DNA of 64,000 bases from Oleisolibacter albus (GCF_003336875.1 NZ_QGNJ01000001.1:496001-560000), one strand, 5' to 3'; numbered from the stretch's first letter, positions 7,947-16,252 are shown. Translations and numbers: made by a program. Notes: generated by a model from the letters alone, not told the origin.

Positions 7947-9170
7947 TTACTCGGCCGCGGCCTGGACGAACTCCTTGGCCGGCAGCACGCCGAGCTGCTG
8001 GCCGACCTGGGCGAACAGGTCGAGGGCCTGGTCGATCTGTTCGGTCGTGTGCGCCGCGCTGACGCTGGTGCGCAGCAGGGCCATGCTGTTGGGCGTGGCC
8101 GGCGGCAACGCCAGATTGAGATACAGGCCGGCATCCAGCAGGGCGTTCCAGAAGGCGATGGCCACCTCCTTCGACGGCAGGATCACCGACACGATGGGGT
8201 TGGGCTGCGGACCGACGGAGAAGCCCAGATCCATCAGCCCCTTGTACAGCCGCTCGGCATTGCCCATCAGCCGATGGCGCAAATCCGGCTCCTGCTGCAG
8301 CCGCTTCAGCGATTGCAGGGTGGTGGCGATGACCGACGGCGGCAGCGAGGCCGTGAACATATAGGGCCGGCAGGCCACGCGCAGGATGTCGAAATCCGGC
8401 AGGTCGGAGACGCAGAAGCCGCCGACGGCCCCCAGGCTCTTGGAGAAGGTGCCGACGATGAAATCGACATCGGCCTCAACCCCATCCGCTTCGGCCTGGC
8501 CGCGGCCCGTCGGACCCAGCACGCCCATGGAATGGGCCTCGTCCACCAGCAGGAAGGCACCGGTCTCGCGCTTGACCTGGGCGAATTCCTTGATCGGGGC
8601 GGCATCGCCCAGCATGGAATAGATGCCCTCGACCACCACCAGCTTGTTGCCGGGATGGTCGGACAGGCGGCGCAGCCGCTTGTACAGATCGTCCGGGTCG
8701 TTGTGCCGGAAGCGCACCACCTGGGCCGTGCCCATCTTGGCGGCATCATAGATGCTGGCGTGGCTGTCGCTGTCGATCAGCAGGATGTCGTCCTTGCCGA
8801 CCAGCGTCGAGATCATGCCCAGATTGGCCTGATAGCCGGTGGTGAACACCATGCAGTGCTGGCGGCCGTAGAAGTCGGCCAGCGCCTTTTCCAGATCGCC
8901 ATGGCCGGCATAGCTGCCGTTGGCGATGCGGGAGCCGGTGGTGCCCGTCCCCTGCTGGGTCAGCGCCTCGACACCGGCGGCAATCGCGCTCTCGTCGAAG
9001 GTCAGGCCCAGATAATTGTTGGTCCCGAGCAGGATGGTCCTGCGGCCGTTCAACAGCCCTTCCGTCGGCGACAGGATGCGCTCGAACCGGACGGAAAACG
9101 GATCATGGCCAAAGGACCGCAGTCGTTCGTAGTTCTCACGCAGCGGTGAGAATTTTGCGAGAATCGTCAT
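7947..9170 (-). CDS. spt: Serine palmitoyltransferase (sphingolipid backbone synthesis)
   Basis: 407-residue alpha-oxoamine synthase. Visible: GTNNYLGL, DSDSHASIYDA, the PLP-contact DEAHSMGVLG, and the Schiff-base lysine motif TFSKSLGAVGG. Bacterial serine palmitoyltransferase condenses serine with an acyl thioester to 3-ketosphinganine. The same family includes KBL and BioF, but the context decides: the gene directly follows an acyl carrier protein (2-base gap) and lies downstream of an NAD-dependent reductase and a fatty-acyl-AMP ligase, the order described for the ceramide genes of Caulobacter. The enzyme probably takes its acyl chain from that carrier protein. Length and motifs are complete. 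Confidence 0.92.
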   Translation of the reverse strand: MTILAKFSPLRENYERLRSFGHDPFSVRFERILSPTEGLLNGRRTILLGTNNYLGLTFDESAIAAGVEALTQQGTGTTGSRIANGSYAGHGDLEKALADFYGRQHCMVFTTGYQANLGMISTLVGKDDILLIDSDSHASIYDAAKMGTAQVVRFRHNDPDDLYKRLRRLSDHPGNKLVVVEGIYSMLGDAAPIKEFAQVKRETGAFLLVDEAHSMGVLGPTGRGQAEADGVEADVDFIVGTFSKSLGAVGGFCVSDLPDFDILRVACRPYMFTASLPPSVIATTLQSLKRLQQEPDLRHRLMGNAERLYKGLMDLGFSVGPQPNPIVSVILPSKEVAIAFWNALLDAGLYLNLALPPATPNSMALLRTSVSAAHTTEQIDQALDLFAQVGQQLGVLPAKEFVQAAAE

Positions 9171-9172
9171 AT

Positions 9173-9424
9173 TCAGGCGCGCCCCCGGAGTTCCTGAATC
9201 GTCAAGGCCAAGTCGCCGACCGTCTCGACCTCGGCGATCCGCTCCAAGGGGATCGAGACGTCGAACTTGTCTTCAAGCACCATGACGAAATCCATCACCG
9301 CCAGGGAGTCCAGTCCCAGATCCCGGGTGATGCTGGTATCAGGTGTTATTGTGACCGGCGCTTGCAGGCTGGGCCCGAGGGCATGAATGATTTCAGTCAC
9401 GATCTCGTCGATCTCGGCGTTCAT
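9173..9424 (-). CDS. acpR: Acyl carrier protein of the sphingolipid locus
   Basis: 83 residues, acidic, with the phosphopantetheine attachment motif DLGLDSLAVMDF (serine near residue 40) and a typical four-helix ACP pattern. It lies 2 bases upstream of the serine palmitoyltransferase gene and downstream of the reductase and acyl-AMP ligase genes. In the Caulobacter ceramide locus a dedicated ACP delivers the acyl chain to Spt; I infer the same role. It is not the housekeeping AcpP, which would sit with fab genes. A 211-base gap upstream suggests its own promoter. Confidence 0.9.
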   Translation of the reverse strand: MNAEIDEIVTEIIHALGPSLQAPVTITPDTSITRDLGLDSLAVMDFVMVLEDKFDVSIPLERIAEVETVGDLALTIQELRGRA

Positions 9425-9566
9425 TCAACGCACCCGGGATTTGGCATAGGATGGTCTTGCTTCTTTGAATTGGCTGAAAGGCCGGATATCGGAAAGAAAA
9501 GCGTCACGGTCTCGTAAGGTAAGTGCAACGCTCCAGGATGCAAGCGCAAACTACTGTATAACCGTA

Positions 9567-9579
9567 CTGGACAGTCCAG
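9567..9579. promoter_or_regulatory. Palindrome in the acp-spt upstream gap
   Basis: The 211-base gap 9425-9635 is less GC-rich than its surroundings and holds the perfect palindrome CTGGAC-A-GTCCAG. On the minus strand a TATACA (candidate -10) begins about 11 bases further on, so the palindrome would lie between the -35 and -10 regions of a promoter reading into acp. No convincing -35 was found, so this is only a candidate operator. Confidence 0.3.
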
Positions 9580-9635
9580 AAATCTGCGCGATTGACAATT
9601 CCGCAACATCGTCCCCTACGGCTAGGCTGGAGGGC

Positions 9636-10586
9636 CTAGAGCCAGCCCTCCGCCCGGTACCAGGCCACGGCGGCGGCGAATCCTTTGACGATGTCCGACG
9701 AAGGCCGCCACAGCGACAGGGGCGGAAGGGTAGTGGGGGCAACAGACCAGTCGCAGTGACGGATCTCACGCACCTTACCCGCAGTCAGCATGACTGGCCT
9801 GCGGGTCGCCCATGCCTTTGCCGTTCCGGCCAGCCCCAGAGCGGCCAGCGCCGGGCCGGGAACGGGGACGCGGACGGCCCGGCGCCCGACCGCCGCGGCG
9901 GCGGCGTCCAGGATCTCGCCCCAGCCATACCCCGCGGGATTTCCGTCGGCCAGTTCGAATACCCGCCCCGCCGGTCCGCCGGGTCGGGCCAGTGCGGCCA
10001 CGGCCGCGGCGCAGTCCGTTGCCTCGATCATGGCGATTCGGGCCTCGGGTCCACCGGGAACGGGCACAAGTGGGCCGGACGCGGCCTTGAACAGGGCCAG
10101 GGTTTCCCGGTCCCAGGGGCCGTAAATGGCCGGCGGGCGTACCACCAGCCATTCTCCGGCACCGATGGCGGCGATGGCGGCCCGCTCCCCGGCGTGCTTG
10201 CTGGCGGCATAGTCGGACAGGGTCGGCTCCCGCGCCGCCTGGCTGGAGACCAGCAGCAGCCGGGCGGCAGGGGCGCAGCGCGCCACCGCCTGTCCCAGCC
10301 GGGCCGACCCGGCTTCGTTGATGCGGAAGAAACCGGCGCGGTTGACGGCCTTGATCAGGCCGGCGGCATGGATCACCACCGCCGCCCCGGCGACCAGGCG
10401 GTCCAGCGCCCCGTCACTGAACAGGTCCCCCGGTACCAGTTCCAGCGCCACAGGCTGCAGCAGCGGATGCACCGGGTCCTGCCGCGCCAGCAGGCGCACC
10501 CGGAAGCCGGCGCGGTCCAGTGCCCGGACCAGATAGCGGCCCAGGAAGCCGGTCCCGCCGGTCAGGGCGGCAACGGGACGCTGCAT
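9636..10586 (-). CDS. cerR: CerR-type NAD-dependent epimerase/reductase
   Basis: 316 residues, extended short-chain dehydrogenase. The NAD(P) motif TGGTGFLGRYLV is at residues 8-19; the catalytic serine is in LLLVSSQAAREP and the YxxxK pair in YAASKHAGER; VRPPAIYGPWD is typical of extended SDRs. In Caulobacter the homologous gene (CerR) reduces the keto group of the acylated 3-keto backbone. Start ATG 10586 lies 5 bases after the acyl-AMP ligase stop, indicating co-transcription. A general sugar-nucleotide epimerase role is less likely in this context. Confidence 0.85.
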   Translation of the reverse strand: MQRPVAALTGGTGFLGRYLVRALDRAGFRVRLLARQDPVHPLLQPVALELVPGDLFSDGALDRLVAGAAVVIHAAGLIKAVNRAGFFRINEAGSARLGQAVARCAPAARLLLVSSQAAREPTLSDYAASKHAGERAAIAAIGAGEWLVVRPPAIYGPWDRETLALFKAASGPLVPVPGGPEARIAMIEATDCAAAVAALARPGGPAGRVFELADGNPAGYGWGEILDAAAAAVGRRAVRVPVPGPALAALGLAGTAKAWATRRPVMLTAGKVREIRHCDWSVAPTTLPPLSLWRPSSDIVKGFAAAVAWYRAEGWL

Positions 10587-10591
10587 GGCCC

Positions 10592-12319
10592 TCAGGCCGC
10601 CGACGGGGCAGCGAAGGCACCGTGCAGATACATCTGCTTGGCCCGCGACCGGCTGAGCTTGCCCGACGAGGTCTGCGGCAAGGCATGGGTCGGCACCAGC
10701 ACCACCTTGACCTCGACTCCGTGGGCGGCACGCAGCACACCGGCCACCTCCTGCTCCAGCGCGGTGCGGGCGGCGGGATCGGCGGAACGGCACTGCACCA
10801 GCACCGTCACCGCCTCGCCGGACTCGGCATCGACGGAGAAGGCGGCCACGTCGCCGCTGCGCAGGCCGGCCACCTGATGCTCGGCCGTCCATTCCAGATC
10901 CTGCGGCCAGATGTTGCGGCCATTGACCAGGATCAGGTCCTTGGCGCGGCCGGTGATGACGATCTGACCATCGCAGATGTAGCCGAGATCGCCGGTATCG
11001 AGCCAGCCATCGGCGCCCATGACGGCCGCCGTTTCCTCCGGCCGGCCGAAATACGCCTTCATCAGCGACGGACCGCGGGCGAAGATGCGGCCGACGCGAC
11101 GCTCCGGCAGCGGCTTGCCATCCTCGTCACGCACCTCCACTGCATGGCCCGGCAGCGGCGGGCCATTGAGCACGAAGGCGCGGGCCCGGGTCGACTCGGT
11201 CTGGGCCGGCACGGCGATCTGCTCGTTTTCCAGCCGGTCCAGCTCGATCAGATCGGTGACGATGCCGCGGTCCAGCGGCGCGAAGGTCAGCGCCAAGCTG
11301 GCCTCGGCCATGCCATAGCTGGCGACGAAGGCCTCGCGCCGGAAGCCACGCGCGGCAAAGGCCGTGCTGAAACGCTCCATCACCCGCGGACGCACCATGT
11401 CGCCGCCGATGCCGGCCACGCGCCAGCGCGACAGGTCCAGTTCCTCGGTCGAGGCCGTCTCGGCCCGGCGGGCGGCCAGCTCGTAGCCGAAGCTGGGGCT
11501 GTAGGAGATGGTGCCGCCATTGCGCGTGATGAGGCTGAGCCAGAGCAGCGGCCGGCGGGCGAATTCCCGCGTCGGCAGGTAATCGACGCTGAGCTGCGCG
11601 ATCAGCGGCGCCAGCATGAAGCCCACCAGCCCCATATCGTGGTAGAGCGGCAGCCAGGAGGTGGCACGGTCGCCGCCCCGCACCTGCAACCCGTGCCGGG
11701 TGATACCGGCGGCATTGGCCATCAGCGCATCCTGGGTGACAGCCACGCCCAGGGGAAAGCGCGTGCTGCCCGACGAGAACTGCAGATAGCAGAGATGGTC
11801 GCCGCGGACCTTCGGCAGGTCGGCGCCGGCGGCGGGAATGTCCTGGAACAGGGCCAGCGTCCCCACCGCCTTCAGGCCCAGCCCGTCGGTGGCGGCCTGA
11901 AGCCATTCGCCCAGGGCGGCGGGCGCCAGGGCCGCGCTGGCCTGGGCGCCCTGGATCATGCGGCGGATATGGTCGATATAATGGTCCTTGCCGCCGAAGG
12001 CCGCGGGCAGCGGCAGCGGCGCCGGCACCAGGCCGGCATACTGGCAGGCGGCAAAGGCCCGCATGAAATCGCCGTCGGATTCCGCGACGATGGCGATGCG
12101 TTCCCCCGGCACCAGACCGGCGCGCAGCATGCGCTGCGCCAGATCCAGCGCCTGGTCGCGCAGGTCCCGGTAGGACAGCACCTCGACCAGTTCACCCCGG
12201 CCGGAATAGAAGTTGAACCCGGTCGCACCCTTGGCGGCGTAGTCGAGGGCTTCGGCAACAGTCCCGAACTCGGCAAGGCGGGGAGCCAGCCCGGACTCCG
12301 ACGGTGTAACACTGACCAT
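10592..12319 (-). CDS. aasR: Fatty-acyl-AMP ligase / acyl-ACP synthetase of the sphingolipid locus
   Basis: 575-residue ANL-superfamily enzyme. The P-loop is LQFSSGSTRFPLGV; YGMAEASLALTF and GDLGYICDGQIVITGRAKD follow, and VNGRNIWPQDLEW is the fatty-acyl-AMP ligase version of the A8 hinge. The enzyme should activate a fatty acid as acyl-AMP and load it on the ACP encoded two genes downstream. The last residues include SSGKLSRSRAKQMY, containing the A10 lysine. ATG at 12319. First gene of a four-gene unit aasR-cerR-acp-spt. As in Caulobacter, the separate bacterial ceramide synthase (N-acyltransferase) gene is not adjacent. Confidence 0.88.
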   Translation of the reverse strand: MVSVTPSESGLAPRLAEFGTVAEALDYAAKGATGFNFYSGRGELVEVLSYRDLRDQALDLAQRMLRAGLVPGERIAIVAESDGDFMRAFAACQYAGLVPAPLPLPAAFGGKDHYIDHIRRMIQGAQASAALAPAALGEWLQAATDGLGLKAVGTLALFQDIPAAGADLPKVRGDHLCYLQFSSGSTRFPLGVAVTQDALMANAAGITRHGLQVRGGDRATSWLPLYHDMGLVGFMLAPLIAQLSVDYLPTREFARRPLLWLSLITRNGGTISYSPSFGYELAARRAETASTEELDLSRWRVAGIGGDMVRPRVMERFSTAFAARGFRREAFVASYGMAEASLALTFAPLDRGIVTDLIELDRLENEQIAVPAQTESTRARAFVLNGPPLPGHAVEVRDEDGKPLPERRVGRIFARGPSLMKAYFGRPEETAAVMGADGWLDTGDLGYICDGQIVITGRAKDLILVNGRNIWPQDLEWTAEHQVAGLRSGDVAAFSVDAESGEAVTVLVQCRSADPAARTALEQEVAGVLRAAHGVEVKVVLVPTHALPQTSSGKLSRSRAKQMYLHGAFAAPSAA

Positions 12320-12497
12320 GGCAACTCATTCCAACGACAAGAGAAAGCCCCGGCAGGGCGGGGCGGATATTGCGCACAACGGGCAGGACCGCACAACAAA
12401 ACACGGCCGCCCGCCACCCGGCCGGGACCGCTGCGCGGCGCTCTTAGCAGAGACGCCCCGCCTGCGGCAATGACGGCGCTCCGGCGGGGCCAGCATG

Positions 12498-13631
12498 TCA
12501 GGCACGCCCCGGCCGATCCAGGAAATCAGCCAGGATCTCCGCATTGTGCCGTGCCGGATGTGGCACGCCGAGATCGAAGGTCTCCGCCACGGCGGCCGTC
12601 TGCACCGGGCGGAACTCCGCCTCGCGGGCGAAGGCATCGTCCAGCCCGGCCATGACCGCGCGCACATCGTCCACCACAGGCCCCAACGTCCAGAAACGGT
12701 AGCGGTCATCCCCCTGCCAGGCGACCCCATGCGCGTTCAGGAACAGGCAGGGGCGCGGTGACAGCAGAAACTCGTAAACCTGGCTGCTGACATCGCCCAT
12801 GTAGAGATCGGCCGCTGTGACATAGGTCATATCAATGCTCCGCGTGCTGCCGAGATCGATCAGCATGTGCGGCAGGCCGCGATAGCGGGCAAAGGGCGCG
12901 TAGCTGTCGGGCGTGGGCGGATCGAACAGGCGCACATGCGGCGCGAAGATCAGATTGAAGCGGTCGCTGGCCGCGACCTGATCGAGGATGCGGAAGCCCC
13001 AATCGGGCCAGGAGGACAGGGCCGGGCGGAAATGCGGATTGTAGAGGATGGTCGGGCGCTGCGCCGGGAACAGCGGCGCCCGCTCCTGCCGCAGCCGCCG
13101 CACCAGATCGAACTTGGCGTAGGCACCGACAGCGTAATGGCCGGGGCGGATGATGCCCAGGTCCAGCAGCCACTTGGCTGTCTTCGGTCCCGGGGTCAGG
13201 GCGAAGTCGAACTTGGCGATGCGCTTGTCCACGGCCGTGGCCCGGTCACCGGCGCCATGGGCCGTATGGATGAATTTCGGCCGGGTCACGCCGAAGCGCT
13301 TGAGATTGAGGCTGGTCTTCTCGGTCAGAACGATGGCGTCGAAACTGTCGAACAGACGGCGGTTGTGCCACAGCGTCCACAGCTTCGGCGCCACGGTGAC
13401 GGGCCGGACCCGGCGATAGAGGCTGAAGGCCGCCGGTTCGTCCAGCAGGCAGTACTGCACCCGCGCCTCGGGATAAAGGGGTTGCAGGCCGCGGATGAAA
13501 TCCAGATGTCCCTGGGTCGAGGCCAGGATGCAGACATCGAAATCCGGACGCAGGGCCGACAGCTCGAAGGCCACCGGCAGGCTGTGCAGGATCTGGTGGT
13601 ACTGGGTGTTGTAGTAGAAGGCGATCTTCAT
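12498..13631 (-). CDS. CDP-glycerol glycerophosphotransferase-like protein
   Basis: 377 residues, GT-B-like. FIHTAHGAGDR and, near the C-terminus, ADLYMGDVSSQVYEFL then RPCLFLNAHGVAW match the poly(glycerophosphate) transferase family, where the D-x-SS motif binds the nucleotide donor. Members transfer glycerol-phosphate or related groups from CDP donors to a lipid-linked or glycan acceptor. The start MKIAFYYNTQ at 13631 is clear. It is followed by a 178-base gap before the sphingolipid operon and preceded (65 bases) by a flippase gene on the same strand. I infer a surface-glycan or ceramide head-group modification; the acceptor is not identifiable. Confidence 0.75.
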   Translation of the reverse strand: MKIAFYYNTQYHQILHSLPVAFELSALRPDFDVCILASTQGHLDFIRGLQPLYPEARVQYCLLDEPAAFSLYRRVRPVTVAPKLWTLWHNRRLFDSFDAIVLTEKTSLNLKRFGVTRPKFIHTAHGAGDRATAVDKRIAKFDFALTPGPKTAKWLLDLGIIRPGHYAVGAYAKFDLVRRLRQERAPLFPAQRPTILYNPHFRPALSSWPDWGFRILDQVAASDRFNLIFAPHVRLFDPPTPDSYAPFARYRGLPHMLIDLGSTRSIDMTYVTAADLYMGDVSSQVYEFLLSPRPCLFLNAHGVAWQGDDRYRFWTLGPVVDDVRAVMAGLDDAFAREAEFRPVQTAAVAETFDLGVPHPARHNAEILADFLDRPGRA

Positions 13632-13696
13632 GCTGTCCTGACCCCTGCGAGGACGGCCCGGAACAGCCGCCCCCCCTTTCTTCGCACCGGCCCGGC

Positions 13697-15064
13697 CTAT
13701 CCGGCGGATTGCACCGCCGGCTGGCGGAACCAGCGCAGCACCGGCCGCAGGAATGCGGCGAACATCAGCACGGCCACCGCAAGGCGGACCCAGCCCGCCC
13801 CCGCCAGCCCGGCATGGTCGAGCGCCAGGAACAAGGCCGGGATGTACAGGGCCGAGGTCCAGGCGCGGATGCGCGTGGCCGTGCCCGCCTGACCGTTGGA
13901 GATCAGCATGGGCTCCAGCGGAAAGGACCAGATGCCGACCACGGCCGCCGCGATCAGCCAGAGCATGACGCCGTAGGCGGAGACGAACTCCGGTCCCAGC
14001 ACCAGCGACAGCAGCGGCTTGCCCAGCAGCGCCGCCACCAGCATCAGGGCCGTGGCCCCGGCCCCGGCGATCAGGGCCGACCGTTCGATCAGATGGCGCA
14101 TCGAGGCCCGGTCGCCGGCGGCGGCCAGACGCGCCAGTTCGGGATAGATGGCCGGCACCAGCAGCTTGGCCGGCTTGGCCACGCCGTCGGCCACCTGGCG
14201 CGCCACCCGGAACAGGCCGGCCTCGGTCGACCCCATCATCCAGCCCACCACCAGCGTGCCCACATGGGTAAAGGCCAGTTCCAGGGTGGAATTCAGGTTG
14301 GTGGACCAGACGAAGCTCCAGATGCCCGGAAAGCCGTGGGTCATCGGCCCCTCCCCGCGCCAGCGGAACCCCTCCAGCAGGCCACGCGTGCGCAGCTCGC
14401 GCCAGCCGGCAGCGATCAGGAACAGGCCGGCCACCACCGTGGCCAGATACCAGGCGGCCAGGAAGGCGACCAGACCGCCGCCGGCAAGCCAAACGGCCAG
14501 ACCCGCGGCCATGCGCACGAACCAGCCCAGCGTGCCCTGCACCGAGAGGAGCGAGAAGCGGTCGACCAGGCGCAGCACGCCGGTCGGCGTGGCCGTCACC
14601 ATGAACAGAACCGAGGTCACATAGATCAGCGCCGCCGGCATCACCTCCGCCGGCCAATGCAGATGCGGGCCGACGAACCAGGCGATGAGCACCGACAGGA
14701 CCATGCCGGCCAGGGCGCTGACCCCGTCCAGCAGCACGGTGAAGCGCAGCAGCCGCTGGAAAGCCGGCCGGTCGCCGCTGTCCAGGGCCGGGGTGCCGTA
14801 GCGGATCACGGCCTGCCAGGACTGGAACTTGGCGATCTCGCCGATGGCCTGGGTGAAGGTGTGGATCAGCACCAGCACGCCAAATTCCTCGGCGCCGAGC
14901 GCCCGGGCGGCGATGGCCAGGCCGGCCAGGCTGAACAGGGCATTGAAGCCTTTTCCGCCCAGCAGGATGCCGGCATTGCTGAACAGGCGGCGCAACCGCT
15001 GGTCGGCGAACCAGCGGGGCGGCGGCATGGTCGGATCGGGTGGGGTGGGAAGCGGTTCTGCCAT
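13697..15064 (-). CDS. Polysaccharide/lipid-linked oligosaccharide flippase (MOP family)
   Basis: 455 residues, about 12 to 14 predicted membrane helices. The N-terminal part LFSNAGILLGGKGFNALFS and the segment SWQAVIRYGT are typical of RfbX/Wzx-type polysaccharide biosynthesis proteins that flip lipid-linked glycans across the inner membrane. Start ATG 15064 (MAEPLPTPPDP) is chosen because the much longer in-frame extension to 15439 is low-complexity and overlaps the mlaA promoter region. It precedes the glycerophosphotransferase-like gene and may export its product. Confidence 0.8.
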   Translation of the reverse strand: MAEPLPTPPDPTMPPPRWFADQRLRRLFSNAGILLGGKGFNALFSLAGLAIAARALGAEEFGVLVLIHTFTQAIGEIAKFQSWQAVIRYGTPALDSGDRPAFQRLLRFTVLLDGVSALAGMVLSVLIAWFVGPHLHWPAEVMPAALIYVTSVLFMVTATPTGVLRLVDRFSLLSVQGTLGWFVRMAAGLAVWLAGGGLVAFLAAWYLATVVAGLFLIAAGWRELRTRGLLEGFRWRGEGPMTHGFPGIWSFVWSTNLNSTLELAFTHVGTLVVGWMMGSTEAGLFRVARQVADGVAKPAKLLVPAIYPELARLAAAGDRASMRHLIERSALIAGAGATALMLVAALLGKPLLSLVLGPEFVSAYGVMLWLIAAAVVGIWSFPLEPMLISNGQAGTATRIRAWTSALYIPALFLALDHAGLAGAGWVRLAVAVLMFAAFLRPVLRWFRQPAVQSAG

Positions 15065-15182
15065 GGTGCGCTGATGTAGCAGCCCGCCGCGCCCCGGGGA
15101 ATGGGACAGTGTCGCGTCACGGGACCGTGCGGCCCACCCTCTAGCCCGTTTGCACGGTATGCATGGTGTGACCGACGTCACT

Positions 15183-15210
15183 TTGAACAATTCTTTACGC
15201 ACCGTACAAG
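15183..15210 (+). promoter_or_regulatory. Candidate sigma70-type promoter for mlaA
   Basis: TTGAAC at 15183-15188 and TACAAG at 15205-15210, 16 bases apart, in the 242-base gap between the divergent flippase and mlaA genes. It lies in a locally AT-richer stretch and would give a leader of roughly 90 bases. Prediction by eye only. Confidence 0.3.
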
Positions 15211-15306
15211 GTGCAGGCTTAAAGTGGATCTTTGTTCGCGTCGGACGATCGCGCGTACAGGGACGCCGTATCGACGCCTTATTCATCCCTTGCCGACCCA
15301 GGAACC

Positions 15307-16122
15307 ATGCCCGTGCCAACCGTCCTCGACCGCCCCCATCGCCTGCGCCGGCTGGCAACCGCGGCCACCTGGCTTCTGGTTCTCTCCTCCACGGCCCTGT
15401 CGACCTCGCTGGCCACGGCCCAGGAGGCTCCGCCGGCACCGACGGAAGCCGACAACACCAACGATCCGCTGGAGCCGATCAACCGCGGCGTCTTCTGGTT
15501 CAACGAACTGCTGGATGTGGTGCTGCTGCGCCCGGCGGCGGAAATTTACCGCGAGGTGGTGCCGGACCCGGCCCAGACCGGTGTCCGCAACGCCCTGCGC
15601 AACCTGCGCTCGCCGCTGGACCTGGCCAACCAGACGCTGCAGGGCGACTGGGATGGCGCCGGCAATGTGCTGAAGCGCTTCGCCCTCAACACCACCGTCG
15701 GCATCGGCGGCCTGATCGACGTGGCGGCCCAGCAGGGCATCCCCTACGAGTATGAGAGCTTCGACCAGACCCTGGCCGTCTGGGGCGTGCCCGAGGGGCC
15801 CTATCTCGTGCTGCCGCTGATCGGTGCCTCCTCGGTGCGCGATGCCGTCGGCTTCGGCGCCGAGTATCTGGGCGATCCGGTCAGCCTCTATGCCAGCAAC
15901 AACGACCTGGAGTGGGCCAACTACACCCGCGCCGGTCTGACGGTGCTGGATACCCGCGCCGGCTATATCGACGTCATCGACGATCTGCGCCGCAACAGCT
16001 TCGACTATTACGCCGCCATGCGCTCGCTCTACCGCCAGCGCCGCGACGGCTGGATCCGCGACGGTGCCCCGGACGCAAGCCGTCTGCCGGACATTCCGGA
16101 TTACGAGGCGGCGGACCAGTAG
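15307..16122 (+). CDS. mlaA: MlaA/VacJ-family phospholipid-asymmetry protein
   Basis: 271 residues. The family signature NDPLEPINRGVFWFN follows the signal sequence, and AVWGVPEGPYLVLPLIGASS is the conserved central segment. MlaA sits in the outer membrane and removes surface phospholipid for retrograde transport. The N-terminus MPVPTVLDRPHRLRRLA leads into a hydrophobic stretch ending LATAQEAPP; no cysteine is present, so unlike E. coli MlaA this is not a lipoprotein and looks like a signal peptidase I substrate. ATG 15307 is preferred; an in-frame start at 15232 would put 25 extra residues before the signal peptide. Confidence 0.88.
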   Translation: MPVPTVLDRPHRLRRLATAATWLLVLSSTALSTSLATAQEAPPAPTEADNTNDPLEPINRGVFWFNELLDVVLLRPAAEIYREVVPDPAQTGVRNALRNLRSPLDLANQTLQGDWDGAGNVLKRFALNTTVGIGGLIDVAAQQGIPYEYESFDQTLAVWGVPEGPYLVLPLIGASSVRDAVGFGAEYLGDPVSLYASNNDLEWANYTRAGLTVLDTRAGYIDVIDDLRRNSFDYYAAMRSLYRQRRDGWIRDGAPDASRLPDIPDYEAADQ

Positions 16123-16185
16123 AACCGCGCAGTCGAGCGGTCGGCGGGGAACCGGACCCGATCCGCCCCTGTTGCAGGGGGACCG

Positions 16186-16222
16186 GTGCGCCGGCCCTGA
16201 CGTCATCCTGGGTCCGGCGCAC
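16186..16222 (+). terminator. Hairpin downstream of mlaA
   Basis: Nine-bp perfect stem GTGCGCCGG (16186-16194) with CCGGCGCAC (16214-16222), 60 bases after the mlaA stop. There is no T run, so termination is not certain. Confidence 0.35.
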
Positions 16223-16252
16223 CCCGGCCCTGCACCCCAGGAGAGACGGCCC

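Noticed and set aside
7296-9149. 617-codon plus-strand frame across the methyltransferase and spt genes
   Set aside because: Overlaps two well-supported genes on both strands and crosses a strong hairpin; no domain.
7947-9170. KBL or BioF assignment for the alpha-oxoamine synthase
   Set aside because: No biotin or threonine genes are near; the ACP, CerR-type reductase and acyl-AMP ligase context fits serine palmitoyltransferase.
13632-14657. N-terminal extension of the glycerophosphotransferase-like frame
   Set aside because: Overlaps the flippase gene in another frame; the family match begins at MKIAFYYNTQ.
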